Counted from the first letter of the stretch, positions 11,701-21,440 are shown. The stretch is DNA of 64,000 nt from Aedes albopictus (GCF_035046485.1 NC_085136.1:75657734-75721733), one strand, 5' to 3'. Numbers and translations: made by a program. The notes: a model not told the origin generated them from the letters alone.

Positions 11701-12368
11701 TAGTCCGTTTTACCCTACTTTCCCCAAATGAAAAAAATCCTATAATTGCATTTCTTAGTCATCATTTCTCTGTTGAATTATTATTGAATTAAACCCCTTG
11801 AAAGTTAAATAACGTTGTCATAATTTGCGGTAAGACTTCTTTTTAGACAGCTAAAAATATGGGGTAAAATGATACCCCGAGAAAAAAAAAATTTTTTTCG
11901 AAAGTTTTTAAGTTGGCGCATCTGGGTCACATATCAAATGAAAGCTCTTGGGTAATCCTTCAAAACGTAGTACACAGTTTTTCATCCTAGTTCTGTTGGT
12001 ACGAAAACAGGCGCCCTGAAAATCGTCAAAAAAATTATGAAAATAACCTATTTCTTCAAATAAAATATCAAAGAATATCCAATGCTTGGCTTAAATGGAA
12101 GTGCCATAGAAGTAGAGTGTCCATGCAAAATTTCAACTGAATCCGTTAACTTTTGCGGAAGTTATTGCGATTTTAGTGATTTTACCTATTTTTAGACATG
12201 AAATCTTTGAGGGCTATTTTACCCCACTTCCCCCTAACGAAAAAATCTGAAAATCGGCCAGATATCATCTTTTATATGGAAAACCATACCCTGAAAATTT
12301 CAGCTCAATCGGAGCACATCGATTCCACTTCCTTTGGAAAGGGGGTCGCGGTTCTCGCGAACTGGCTC
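8726..12368. mobile_element. Large foldback element flanked by TTAA, about 3.6 kb
   Basis: Arms of about 960 bases (8726-9685 and 11402-12368) are reverse complements. They begin GAGCCAGTTCGCGAGA and end in the matching TCTCGCGAACTGGCTC, with TTAA immediately outside each end (8722-8725 and 12369-12372). TTAA duplication is typical of the piggyBac superfamily, although these termini lack the usual CCC start. Stretches compared by eye are nearly identical, apart from homopolymer length and an 11-bp difference near the outer ends, so the arms are young or kept alike. The interior is AT-rich and has no transposase frame, so it would need a transposase from elsewhere. Confidence 0.8.
10426..10785. 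repeat. Older hairpin in the loop of the large foldback
   Basis: ACTTGAAAAGTGCCTATTTT near 10430 is matched in reverse by AGGCACTTTTCAAGT near 10765. The GAACGGAATGACG/CGTCATTCCGTTC and TGGTTCTTAGACAACTTTG/AAGTCGTGTAAGAACCA blocks extend the pairing inward to about 10560 and 10630. The arms differ at many positions, so this hairpin is older than the outer arms. Confidence 0.65.
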
Positions 12369-12372
12369 TTAA

Positions 12373-12917
12373 CAGTTGAAGCTTAGGCTCCCATGCCCCA
12401 CCAGCCAGATAACTGGGTTTCGCAAACTAAGCATTATTTGTGGCAACACTTTGAGCGGCATGATGGAACTATGCCGAGCGCGCTAAGTATTATTAGACCA
12501 CTAATGTAGTTGCATGAAGTGGGTGACGAGGTACATAAGTATCATTACAGCGTGCTTAACCGTTATTGCAATATTGAGGCTCCAGTTTGACTAAAGTTTG
12601 AAATACACGGGGAAATACATAACAACTCATGAGAAAACTGTCAAGTTCGATTCAAGTATAAGTTAGGTTAAAAAGCGAACCCACAGACGAACCTATATTA
12701 GAATTTCTTTCAGTATTCAGTCCAGTCCATATGTTAAAGATGGCTCTACGATAAAGTACGTCAATCGTATTCCTCTCATCGCACTCTACATACCTAGTCC
12801 ACCATATCTCTTGGATCTGCAGTTCTTAAGAGATCTGGTTTACTACTTATTTAAACACTTTATTGACTTTAAATTAATGATGATGAATAACCTGGGCTTG
12901 TTAGGGGAATATCCGTA
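12373..12917. other. No recognised feature
   Basis: This is mixed-composition DNA without a credible ORF or clear repeat ends. Confidence 0.35.
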
Positions 12918-13002
12918 AGTAAAAAAAATCGCGTTAAGTACTGTTCCTTTGATTCTTAGTGGAATTCAAAGGAACAGTACTTAACGCGATTTTCTTTTTA
13001 CT
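12918..13002. repeat. Short palindrome, about 35-bp arms
   Basis: 12918-12952 and 12966-13002 are near-perfect reverse complements (core TCGCGTTAAGTACTGTTCCT) around a 13-base loop. It is probably the remnant of a foldback insertion. It is not flanked by a T-run typical of terminators. Confidence 0.75.
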
Positions 13003-13336
13003 TTTAAATTGATGTTTCAACTTATTCACTTTTTTTCTTTCCTTTCCTTTGCATCAAAAAAGTCACAAACATCAACAAAACAAAGCACGGAAAAAATCTA
13101 AAACTGAATAAATAATTAATAATGCACGGAAAAATAATGTTTCGGAAAAGTGAATGGTTCAAACGTAAGAAAAACAGTATAATATATTGTTACATAAAAA
13201 TCGAATGTAAATGTATAGTAGCGAAGCTATTAGTGAACCATTTCATTACAATATACATTATTGTAGCTGGTACACTGTATGGTGCAGGAATGGTTTTCAC
13301 CAAACACCCTATGGTTAGTTTTTATCCGGGAACCTA
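13003..13336. other. AT-rich DNA, no gene
   Basis: A short open frame at 13122 is AT-biased and has no recognisable domain. The texture resembles 8119-8600. Confidence 0.3.
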
Positions 13337-13749
13337 CACTCTTAGAAAAAGTCATGTAAATTTAAGTTCACTTGGATGCACATAAAAGGAGCGGCCCGTT
13401 TGACACAAATTTACGTCTTTTATCACAAATAAAGTCGAGCTAGCAATCGCTAGAGTCGAAGCGAGAGATAAAACATATGTAAGTAAAATAATGAACTGGA
13501 TTCGAACTCTGGTCCGCTGATTGAGAGGCACGTACTATACCCCTCGGCTGTATCACCGAGTTGGGAGACAAACGATAAATGTAAAACTGTTTCTACCTAT
13601 CTGGTCAGATAGGTTTGTTGACATCTTGTGCAACTAACTCGAACTTACATGATGGATGTAAAATTGAGTCAAATTTGCCATTCAGTCATGAAATGTTTAC
13701 GTACGTTGATGGTTTACGTCACGTGTAAATTCCTATTTTTTTAAGAGTG
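13337..13749 (-). mobile_element. TA-flanked MITE with internal tRNA-like block, copy 2
   Basis: This is the reverse-oriented relative of 7485-7906. TA lies at 13335-13336 and 13750-13751, the ends are CACTCTTA and TAAGAGTG, and long shared phrases are present (GGAGCGGCCCGTTT, TGGTTTACGTCACGTGTA). The minus strand at 13499-13562 carries the tRNA-like block with a CAGAGTTCGAATCCA B box. Differences from copy 1 are scattered, so the two inserted separately. Confidence 0.75.
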
Positions 13750-13799
13750 TATCAGTCAGAATCCTTCCTTGCAAACTAGTTGAAAATGACTACTGTAAC

Positions 13800-14205
13800 A
13801 AAACCGAATACATTATAACTTCTCATTGGTGATAAAGTAATACGACATGCACTATACAAAGGACACGGGGTATACCACAACAGATCAAATATTGATCGCA
13901 GTGGTTATGTCCCGAACAGAGAGGAAAAAAAAGGTACTCTTGGTACCGACAATAGCCACGTTGACATCTAGCATGGCCAGTGCCACTAGCAGGATCTGAC
14001 CGTGATGGTTCATGAAACGGCTTCCCCATTCCACGGCTCAGGCATTGAAGTCACCCGCTATTACCACCGGCCTTCGCCTTATCAGCACGGCCCTCATACA
14101 GTTCAGCATCTGCGTGAACTGCTCGATCGACCAACGTGGAAATGCGCATAACAGCTACCGAAGAAGACCCCGTTTACTTTGGCGACCACGAAGCCCTCAT
14201 AGGTA
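13800..14205 (-). pseudogene. R1-clade LINE endonuclease N-terminal fragment
   Basis: Read across frameshifts, the minus strand gives GFVVAKVNGVFFGSCYA, then RRPVVIAGDFNA, the catalytic GDFNA motif of APE-type endonucleases, followed by VEWGSRFMNHHGQILL and LDVNVAIVGTKSTF. This is the amino-terminal and middle part of a non-LTR retrotransposon endonuclease. It stops just before the SIIxVxFCSP block, which is where the fragment at 6784-7291 begins on the same strand. The two may be one element split by the 6.5 kb of insertions between them. In-frame stops are present. Confidence 0.75.
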
Positions 14206-14234
14206 GTAGACACCAACTCCTGGATAGAGTATCT

Positions 14235-15630
14235 AATGAGCTACCAACGTTCACCGGCAACCCAAAGGACTGGCCACCGTCCATCAGCTCGTATACCAAC
14301 ACAACATAAGCTTATGGGTATTTGACTAGGCTGCAACGGTGTTTCAAGTCATTACCACCTTTCAAACATTGTACATACATACAGTAGACCGAAGCTGCTT
14401 ATCTAAATGTTGCCGCAGAAAGTTCGTAGAGTGCCAGCACCGAAGCCAGATCGAATAGATACATTGATCAAGTTCGGAATGACAGTGCAAAACCTCAGTG
14501 ATCACCCGATGCTGTTTTTCGAGCTGGTAGACAAGCTGCCTGCTAACTGATCCAGACTAATCGCTATATAAACAACAGTGTGCGGAGGTATACGTTCGGG
14601 CATTTACGCAGTACAAGGCGATTCTAGTCCGAGCGGCGACGGATGTAACTCTCCACGACAATCCGAAGCAACAATAGCAGCAGTAGCAGCCACAACGAGG
14701 TGTGAAGAACGGCAAGAATAGGCAAGGTTTCTGTGAGACCCAAACCTCGGCGGAGGTGCCGAGAAAAGCAGTAAAAGAGAAAAATAATTCTGCTAACAAA
14801 CAAGAGCCATTGAATCTTTCGTGTTCGGTCTGCAAAGTCCCTGATCATCGAGTGAAGAATCTTCACTCGATGACAGGGATGGAAAATGATGAAGATGGCA
14901 GCTGAGCTGACACAAACCGAAACAAACATACTCGTGAACAACAGGGGCCCGAGAATACTCGCACTTCTTTATTCGTGAGTAAACGAAGCTGTCAAGCACT
15001 CGCATGTGATTCGCGAAGCTTCGTGAGTTGTTTTGCATTTTGACGAAAAACGCATTTTAACGACTGACAGTGCTGCTTTTGAGGGACAATGAAGCATAAA
15101 GCATTAGTTTATGCTGGATAATCACTGGATTTGCTATCATAACCACAACAAAATGCATTTCCCGCACCTCCACTAGTCCTTCACGAATGAAAGCTCATGA
15201 GTGTTTCTGTTTTTGTTTTGCTTCTTACTCACGAAGCAGGCAGGTGCGAATAAACTCACACACTGTTTACTCTCGGAATCGTGAGTAAGCCTTGTGTTGG
15301 CTTTACACTCGCGAATTGCTTCATGAGGAGAGTAATTCCATCACTGGTGAAGAACTAAAACGTCTTTGCAAAGAAGCTGCTGGAAGAACGCAGTAATTTA
15401 ACGGGGCAGATTAGAATGTACCGCATCTGCTTGGGTCTACATGGAAAACTCACTTGGATTCGGCAAAAATGTGTAAAATCGACGGGTATCAGCTCCGACA
15501 TCACACTTTGCTGCATTCAAACTAAGAAACTAGCGATCCCAGGGGAAAGACAGGCGCAAAATCGGCTACCGCGAACGTCATTATCGACCACCACTCCGCT
15601 GACAGGGTGACGGCGCTGTTTCGTATCATC
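14235..15630 (+). pseudogene. BEL/Pao retrotransposon Gag to protease remnant
   Basis: The plus strand, with many stops and frameshifts, reads LPTFTGNPKDWPPSISSY (start of a BEL/Pao Gag), then KVRRVPAPKPDRIDTLIKFGMTVQNL, and at about 14820 a zinc-knuckle-like CSVCKVPDHR. From about 15400 it gives GLHGKLTW and a TALFRIIPI block that leads into the protease. BEL/Pao elements are LTR retrotransposons common in insects. The domain order is right and the strand constant, but no LTR was recognised at either side. The segment from 14900 to 15350 shows no clear protein match. The protease continues at 15824 and 16771, beyond later insertions. Confidence 0.7.
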
Positions 15631-15690
15631 CCAATTCCCAATCGCAGTAAAATTCTACCAGTTTTGGTTGCGACTGTGATGGAATATAAC

Positions 15691-15823
15691 TTGAAAATGG
15701 CTTTTTCAGTCTCGACAAAATTCAAAAACTGCTATTTAATTTCGTCCAATGTTTCGGTCGCATATGACCTGATGAATAGCAGTATTTGAATTTTGTCGAG
15801 ACTGAAAAAGCCATTTTCAAGGT
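15691..15823. repeat. Hairpin insertion inside the BEL/Pao protease
   Basis: TGAAAATGGCTTTTTCAGTC with CTCGACAAAATTC at about 15692-15723 is repeated in reverse complement at about 15787-15822. The insertion splits the BEL/Pao text between FRIIPI and VKLYGNNRS. The same words recur at 21311-21350, the outer edge of the large palindrome, next to a hammerhead-like motif, so this may be a Penelope-like terminal fragment. Confidence 0.65.
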
Positions 15824-15916
15824 AAAACTCTACGGCAACAATCGATCCGCAGCAGCCTACGCCTTCTTGGACGATGGATCTGCGAGGATGCTGCGTTGGT
15901 TGACGAGGAGATTATA
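15824..15916 (+). pseudogene. BEL/Pao protease fragment, left arm
   Basis: The plus strand reads VKLYGNNRSAAAYAFLDDGSAR, matching the BEL/Pao aspartic protease with LDDGS in place of the canonical D-S/T-G neighbourhood. It is followed, with a frameshift, by DEEII. It breaks off at 15917 where a DNA element is inserted. An inverted copy lies at 21214-21306. Confidence 0.75.
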
Positions 15917-16770
15917 TAGGGGATTCTGGGGTAATACGCACCACTTAAGGAAGATGCGTCCAAATGCATATAAAAAGGCAATAATTTATTGGTTTAATGC
16001 ATGCATTCATTGCATATACTTTCATTCTAAGAGAAACCAAACAAAATTTCAGCCTTAATACAGTTCAGCTCTTGAAAATAACGTTTTTTGTAAAGACTAA
16101 CATTACGGCTTCGTATGTTTATGCGGGGCAGTATGCACCCTTGCTCGGGGTAAAATGCACTACAACAATGGGGCAGGATGCACTTAAACAAAGGGGCAAG
16201 ACGCACCACAACATTGAGGCAAGTTGCACCGTAGAGTTTAGAAATCTTTTTACTTCTTAGACAAAATGCATGTTTTATAAGGTTTTAAGACAAACAATAG
16301 CTCAATTTTGTTTGCGATTACTTACAGAGCACTCATAGATATTATTACAGCTTGTTTTCTATAGGTGCGTTTTGCCCCAACCAATGGAGTGCATATTGCC
16401 CCAATCAATAGCAAAAAATAAAATAGTTTAAAACATATAATTTACGTAGATTACTGTTTAAGTTATTTTTCCTATGCTTAGCATTGCCCTCAATGAACTG
16501 AATAAACACAACAGCATTAGATGTTTGGTCGGTTTTCACCATCAAATCATTCGACAAACGATCGGGAAAATTACATCAGAATCGTGCTTTTCAATTTTAT
16601 TCATTTTTCTCATTAATTACGTAACGCAGATATGTAAAATTTTCCAGATGCTCATTTATTAAGACGTTCTATTAGACTGATAAGGTTTCAAAGCTCTAAA
16701 ACCGATAATCCCTGAAAAACAAAGGGGGTGCGTTTTGCCTCGACAGTGCGTATTACCCCAGATGCCCCTA
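15917..16770. mobile_element. DNA element with an array of GGGGCA-type motifs, left-arm copy
   Basis: The termini are TAGGGGATTCTGGGGTAATA and the reverse complement of a close variant (ending TTACCCCAGATGCCCCTA). Removing 15917-16770 joins BEL/Pao text in frame (EEII then RQLSVKG). Inside are ten copies of a 15-bp word like GGGGCAAGACGCACC: forward at 15928, 16125, 16147, 16170, 16193 and 16216, and reverse at 16364, 16388, 16727 and 16745. Such subterminal repeats often bind transposase. No transposase ORF is present. TA at both ends may be part of the target site. Confidence 0.75.
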
Positions 16771-17041
16771 AGGCAACTGAGCGTCAAAGGAGAAACCCTA
16801 CCGCTTTGCCTGCAGTAGACAGCTAACGTGAAGCTCGTTGAAGCAGAGTCTCAGTTAGTAGCTCTGGACATATCAGGACAAACTGGACAGTCAAGTTTCG
16901 CATTAAACGATGTGCGAACAGTGCGCCATCTAGATCTGCCACGGTAGTCTCTGCGATACGCGGCACTTACCCAGGACTTCACACATCTGAAAGGCCTACC
17001 GATAAAGGACTGCGATGAAGCTCGGATTCTAATCGGGAACG
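16771..17041 (+). pseudogene. BEL/Pao protease C-terminal fragment, left arm
   Basis: The plus strand reads RQLSVKGETLPLCLQ, then TANVKLVEAES, FALNDVRTVRHLDLP and THLKGLPIKDCDEARILIG, closely following the distal part of the BEL/Pao protease domain before RT. A stop replaces the W of the usual LQWT motif. It is cut at 17049 by an hAT-like element. An inverted copy occupies 20089-20359. Confidence 0.75.
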
Positions 17042-17049
17042 ATACACAC

Positions 17050-18047
17050 TAGCCTGGGACACGGTTTATATGGAAAAATATAAAAAATGGAAAAACTCCA
17101 ACTCCTGTATACTTTTTATGTTCCATTTGGGTCCCATATCAACTGTGTAAAATTTCAAATCGATCGGAAAAAACTACATTTTAGCGCCCACCATTCTTAG
17201 TTTTTCATACGATTTACTATGGGGAAAATTTACTTTTTCAAAGAAAAATCGCTTACGGTCACCCCTTGATCCCTAAAAATAAATCAATGAATGATTTTGG
17301 TAGAAAATATCACGAGCAATCAAACCTCCGAAGACCGCAAAGCGATGCGACATGAAAAAAAATATTAAGACTTACCCGATCGATAAAATGACGAGATTTT
17401 ATTATTTATTGTTATTCCTTACATGTTAAACAGCGTTGGCATGCCATTCGGTTTTCAGTCAATAACTTTTTCCACATGCCTTAGATCGCTTTGCGGCCTT
17501 TAGAGGGTTTATTCCTCGTAAAATTTCCAACAGAAATCATTCATGGATATATGTTTAGGGGTTAAGGGGCAACATGTGGCGATTTTTCCTTGAAAAAGTG
17601 ATTTTTCCCATAGTCTCTCTCTCTCTTCTTGGCGTAACGTTCTCATTGGGACAAAGCCTGCTTCTCAGCTTAGTGTTCTATGAGCACTTCCACAGTTATT
17701 AACTGAGAGCTTCCTCTGCCAATGACCATTTTGCATGCCTATATCGTGTGGCAGGCACGAAGATACTCTATGCCCAAGGAAGTCAAGGAAATTTCCTTTA
17801 CGAAAAGATCCTGGACCGACCGGGAATCGAACCCGTCACCCTCAGCATGGTCATGCTGAATACCCGTGCGTTTACCGCCTCGGCTATATGGGCCCTTTTT
17901 CCCATAGTAAATTGTATGAAAATTTAAAACAGCTGGCGCTAAAATAGAGTTTCTCCGATCGAGCTGAAATTGTAAACAGTTGATATGGGGCCAAAATGGA
18001 ATTCAAAACGTGTACAGGACTGAAATGTCTTTTTGTGTCCCACGCTA
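17050..18047. mobile_element. hAT-like foldback element with 8-bp target duplication, left-arm copy
   Basis: ATACACAC occurs at 17042-17049 and 18048-18055. The element starts TAGCCTGGGACAC and ends GTGTCCCACGCTA. Its two halves are diverged inverted repeats: CCCATATCAACTGTGTAAAA near 17130 pairs with TTTACAATTTC...GATATGGGGC text reversed near 17975. There is no ORF. A SINE (17614-17895) is inserted within it. Confidence 0.8.
17614..17895 (-). mobile_element. tRNA-derived SINE (Feilai-like), left-arm copy
   Basis: It is flanked by the 12-bp direct repeat TTTTTCCCATAG (17602-17613 and 17896-17907). On the minus strand it starts GGGCCCATATAGCCGAGGCG, carries a B box GGTTCGATTCCCGG, and ends in a GA-rich simple tail (GAGAGAGAGA). 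This is the layout of tRNA-related SINEs abundant in Aedes genomes. I believe it is Feilai or a close relative, but I am working from memory of the family. It is inserted inside the hAT-like element. Confidence 0.85.
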
Positions 18048-18108
18048 ATACACACACATCACAACCATGTTGAAGGTGTGAGATAAGGGCGACCCGCAGG
18101 GCTCGTGG

Positions 18109-18990
18109 AAGTTATCCAGTACCACACCAGCCAGTAAACAACCTTGTACTAAAACTTTTTAGTACATGAACTTATCCAGTACCACACCAGCCAGTGAGTA
18201 TATATGAGCTGGGAAATCTACTTTTCAAGCACTCCAAGCGTGGAAAAAAGATTTTCCGACCAATTTTTCCACAACTAGCTGGTAAAAGGTACCAAATAAG
18301 CAAGAAAGGCGTGTGAGAATTCAACTTTTCTAGCAATAAGCGCACATTATCTCATTGGCTGGAAGTTTTATCTAACCCAGTGACCTGGAATTTTCACGGA
18401 CACTTTTCCTGACATACTCGAGCAGTTTTCCGGCGAAATTTTCCGCGGCTAATTGATTTTTAATTTTCATTCAATGAAATGAGTAGTTTCCAAGAGAAAA
18501 TTAAACTTTTCTAGTAATAAGCGCACATTATCTCACTGGCTGGGAGTTTTATCTTATTTATTTATGAGATAATGTGCGCTTATTACTAGAAAAGTAGAAT
18601 TTTCTCTAGGAAACTACTCATTTCAGTGAATGAAAATTAAAAATCAATTAGCCATGGAAATTTCGCCGGAAAACTGCTCAAGTATGTCAGGAAAAGCGTC
18701 CGTGAAAATTCCAGATCACTGGGTTAGATAAAACTCCCAGCCAGTGAGATAATGTGCGCTTATTGCTAGAAAAGTTGAATTCTCACACGCCTTTCTTGCT
18801 TATTTGGTACTTTTTACCAGCTAGTTGTGGAAAAATTGGTCGGAAAATCTTTTTTCCACGCTTGGAATGCTTGAAAAGTAGATTTCCTAGCTCATATATA
18901 CTCACTGGCTGGTGTGGTACTGCATAAGTTCATGTACTAAAAAGTTTTAGTACAAGGTTGTTTACTGGCTGGTGTGGTACCGGATAACTT
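18109..18990. mobile_element. Older foldback element at the palindrome centre
   Basis: AAGTTATCC at 18109 is mirrored by GGATAACTT at 18982-18990, and the arms meet around 18537-18564. Both arms contain two GTACCACACCAGCCAGT-like copies and an AGCGCACATTATCTCA block. Arms differ at several percent of positions, clearly more than the outer palindrome arms. It is probably a pre-existing foldback transposon around which the larger inverted duplication formed. Confidence 0.75.
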
Positions 18991-19082
18991 CCATGAGCCC
19001 ACCCGAGCCGTGATTTAGCTGCAATGGGGTCTGCGGGTCGCCCTTATCTCACACCTTCAACATGGTTGTGATGTGTGTGTAT

Positions 19083-20080
19083 TAGCGTGGGACACAAAAA
19101 GACATTTCAGTCCTGTACACGTTTTGAATTCCATTTTGGCCCCATATCAACTGTTTACAATTTCAGCTCGATCGGAGAAACTCTATTTTAGCGCCAGCTG
19201 TTTTAAATTTTCATACAATTTACTATGGGAAAAAGGGCCCATATAGCCGAGGCGGTAAACGCACGGGTATTCAGCATGACCATGCTGAGGGTGACGGGTT
19301 CGATTCCCGGTCGGTCCAGGATCTTTTCGTAAAGGAAATTTCCTTGACTTCCTTGGGCATAGAGTATCTTCGTGCCTGCCACACGATATAGGCATGCAAA
19401 ATGGTCATTGGCAGAGGAAGCTCTCAGTTAATAACTGTGGAAGTGCTCATAGAACACTAAGCTGAGAAGCAGGCTTTGTCCCAATGAGGACGTTACGCCA
19501 AGAAGAGAGAGAGAGACTATGGGAAAAATCACTTTTTCAAGGAAAAATCGCCACATGTTGCCCCTTAACCCCTAAACATATATCCATGAATGATTTCTGT
19601 TGGAAATTTTACGAGGAATAAACCCTCTAAAGGCCGCAAAGCGATCTAAGGCATGTGGAAAAAGTTATTGACTGAAAACCGAATGGCATGCCAACGCTGT
19701 TTAACATGTAAGGAATAACAATAAATAATAAAATCTCGTCATTTTATCGATCGGGTAAGTCTTAATATTTTTTTTCATGTCGCATCGCTTTGCGGTCTTC
19801 GGAGGTTTGATTGCTCGTGATATTTTCTACCAAAATCATTCATTGATTTATTTTTAGGGATCAAGGGGTGACCGTAAGCGATTTTTCTTTGAAAAAGTAA
19901 ATTTTCCCCATAGTAAATCGTATGAAAAACTAAGAATGGTGGGCGCTAAAATGTAGTTTTTTCCGATCGATTTGAAATTTTACACAGTTGATATGGGACC
20001 CAAATGGAACATAAAAAGTATACAGGAGTTGGAGTTTTTCCATTTTTTATATTTTTCCATATAAACCGTGTCCCAGGCTA
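19083..20080. mobile_element. hAT-like foldback element, right-arm copy
   Basis: This is the mirror image of 17050-18047 with the same target duplication (GTGTGTAT at 19075-19082 and 20081-20088). It came with the inverted duplication and was not an independent insertion. Confidence 0.8.
19235..19516 (+). mobile_element. tRNA-derived SINE (Feilai-like), right-arm copy
   Basis: This is the mirror image of 17614-17895, with its 12-bp duplication CTATGGGAAAAA at 19223-19234 and 19517-19528. Here the SINE reads in the plus direction. Confidence 0.85.
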
Positions 20081-20088
20081 GTGTGTAT

Positions 20089-20359
20089 CGTTCCCGATTA
20101 GAATCCGAGCTTCATCGCAGTCCTTTATCGGTAGGCCTTTCAGATGTGTGAAGTCCTGGGTAAGTGCCGCGTATCGCAGAGACTACCGTGGCAGATCTAG
20201 ATGGCGCACTGTTCGCACATCGTTTAATGCGAAACTTGACTGTCCAGTTTGTCCTGATATGTCCAGAGCTACTAACTGAGACTCTGCTTCAACGAGCTTC
20301 ACGTTAGCTGTCTACTGCAGGCAAAGCGGTAGGGTTTCTCCTTTGACGCTCAGTTGCCT
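20089..20359 (-). pseudogene. BEL/Pao protease C-terminal fragment, right arm
   Basis: It is the inverted duplicate of 16771-17041 and reads the same protease remnant on the minus strand. Confidence 0.75.
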
Positions 20360-21213
20360 TAGGGGCATCTGGGGTAATACGCACTGTCGAGGCAAAACGC
20401 ACCCCCTTTGTTTTTCAGGGATTATCGGTTTTAGAGCTTTGAAACCTTATCAGTCTAATAGAACGTCTTAATAAATGAGCATCTGGAAAATTTTACATAT
20501 CTGCGTTACGTAATTAATGAGAAAAATGAATAAAATTGAAAAGCACGATTCTGATGTAATTTTCCCGATCGTTTGTCGAATGATTTGATGGTGAAAACCG
20601 ACCAAACATCTAATGCTGTTGTGTTTATTCAGTTCATTGAGGGCAATGCTAAGCATAGGAAAAATAACTTAAACAGTAATCTACGTAAATTATATGTTTT
20701 AAACTATTTTATTTTTTGCTATTGATTGGGGCAATATGCACTCCATTGGTTGGGGCAAAACGCACCTATAGAAAACAAGCTGTAATCATATCTATGAGTG
20801 CTCTGTAAGTAATCGCAAACAAAATTGAGCTATTGTTTGTCTTAAAACCTTATAAAACATGCATTTTGTCTAAGAAGTAAAAAGATTTCTAAACTCTACG
20901 GTGCAACTTGCCTCAATGTTGTGGTGCGTCTTGCCCCTTTGTTTAAGTGCATCCTGCCCCATTGTTGTAGTGCATTTTACCCCGAGCAAGGGTGCATACT
21001 GCCCCGCATAAACATACGAAGCCGTAATGTTAGTCTTTACAAAAAACGTTATTTTCAAGAGCTGAACTGTATTAAGGCTGAAATTTTGTTTGGTTTCTCT
21101 TAGAATGAAAGTATATGCAATGAATGCATGCATTAAACCAATAAATTATTGCCTTTTTATATGCATTTGGACGCATCTTCCTTAAGTGGTGCGTATTACC
21201 CCAGAATCCCCTA
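20360..21213. mobile_element. DNA element with GGGGCA-type motifs, right-arm copy
   Basis: It is the inverted duplicate of 15917-16770 with the same ends and the same ten internal motifs. A substitution near 20787 distinguishes it from the left copy. Confidence 0.75.
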
Positions 21214-21306
21214 TATAATCTCCTCGTCAACCAACGCAGCATCCTCGCAGATCCATCGTCCAAGAAGGCGTAGGCTGCTGCGGATCGATTGTTGCCGTAG
21301 AGTTTT
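21214..21306 (-). pseudogene. BEL/Pao protease fragment, right arm
   Basis: It is the inverted duplicate of 15824-15916, reading YGNNRSAAAYAFLDDGSAR on the minus strand. Confidence 0.75.
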
Positions 21307-21440
21307 ACCTTGAAAATGGCTTTTTCAGTCTCGACAGTCTCGACAAAATTTGGTCCGAAGGACCGAAACGTCGGGTTAAGAAAACATATAGTTGTTTTTA
21401 ATTGACCAAATTAGACTGAAATGCCAATAAACCCCCCAAA
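21307..21440 (+). mobile_element. Probable Penelope-like tail with partial hammerhead motif
   Basis: After TTCAGTCTCGACAAAATT the sequence has a hairpin GGTCC-GAA-GGACC (21352-21364) followed directly by GAAAC, which is stem II plus the 3' core of a hammerhead ribozyme. The CTGANGA box that should precede the hairpin is missing, so it is truncated. Hammerhead motifs are known in the terminal repeats of Penelope-like retroelements. The assignment is inferred from this motif only. Confidence 0.4.

Larger units (their letters stand above)
15786..21352. repeat. Large palindrome, arms about 2.3-2.8 kb
   Basis: Every landmark in the left arm recurs on the opposite strand at a coordinate sum of 37130: open frames at 15997-16260 and 20870-21133, 16474-16662 and 20468-20656, and 17735-17947 and 19183-19395. 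That sum is constant from about 15830 to 18050, so there are no net indels over more than 2 kb. By eye I found only rare differences (for example at 16343 and 17646), plus a 9-bp duplication at the right edge. The arms contain BEL/Pao protease text, a DNA element, an hAT-like element and a SINE, all already inserted. The centre, 18109-18990, is an older foldback. Confidence 0.9.

Noticed and set aside
17814..17895. Functional tRNA gene
   Set aside because: The tRNA-like head is part of a SINE with a 12-bp target duplication. The same reasoning applies to 6702-6783, 25600-25671 and 22137-22210.
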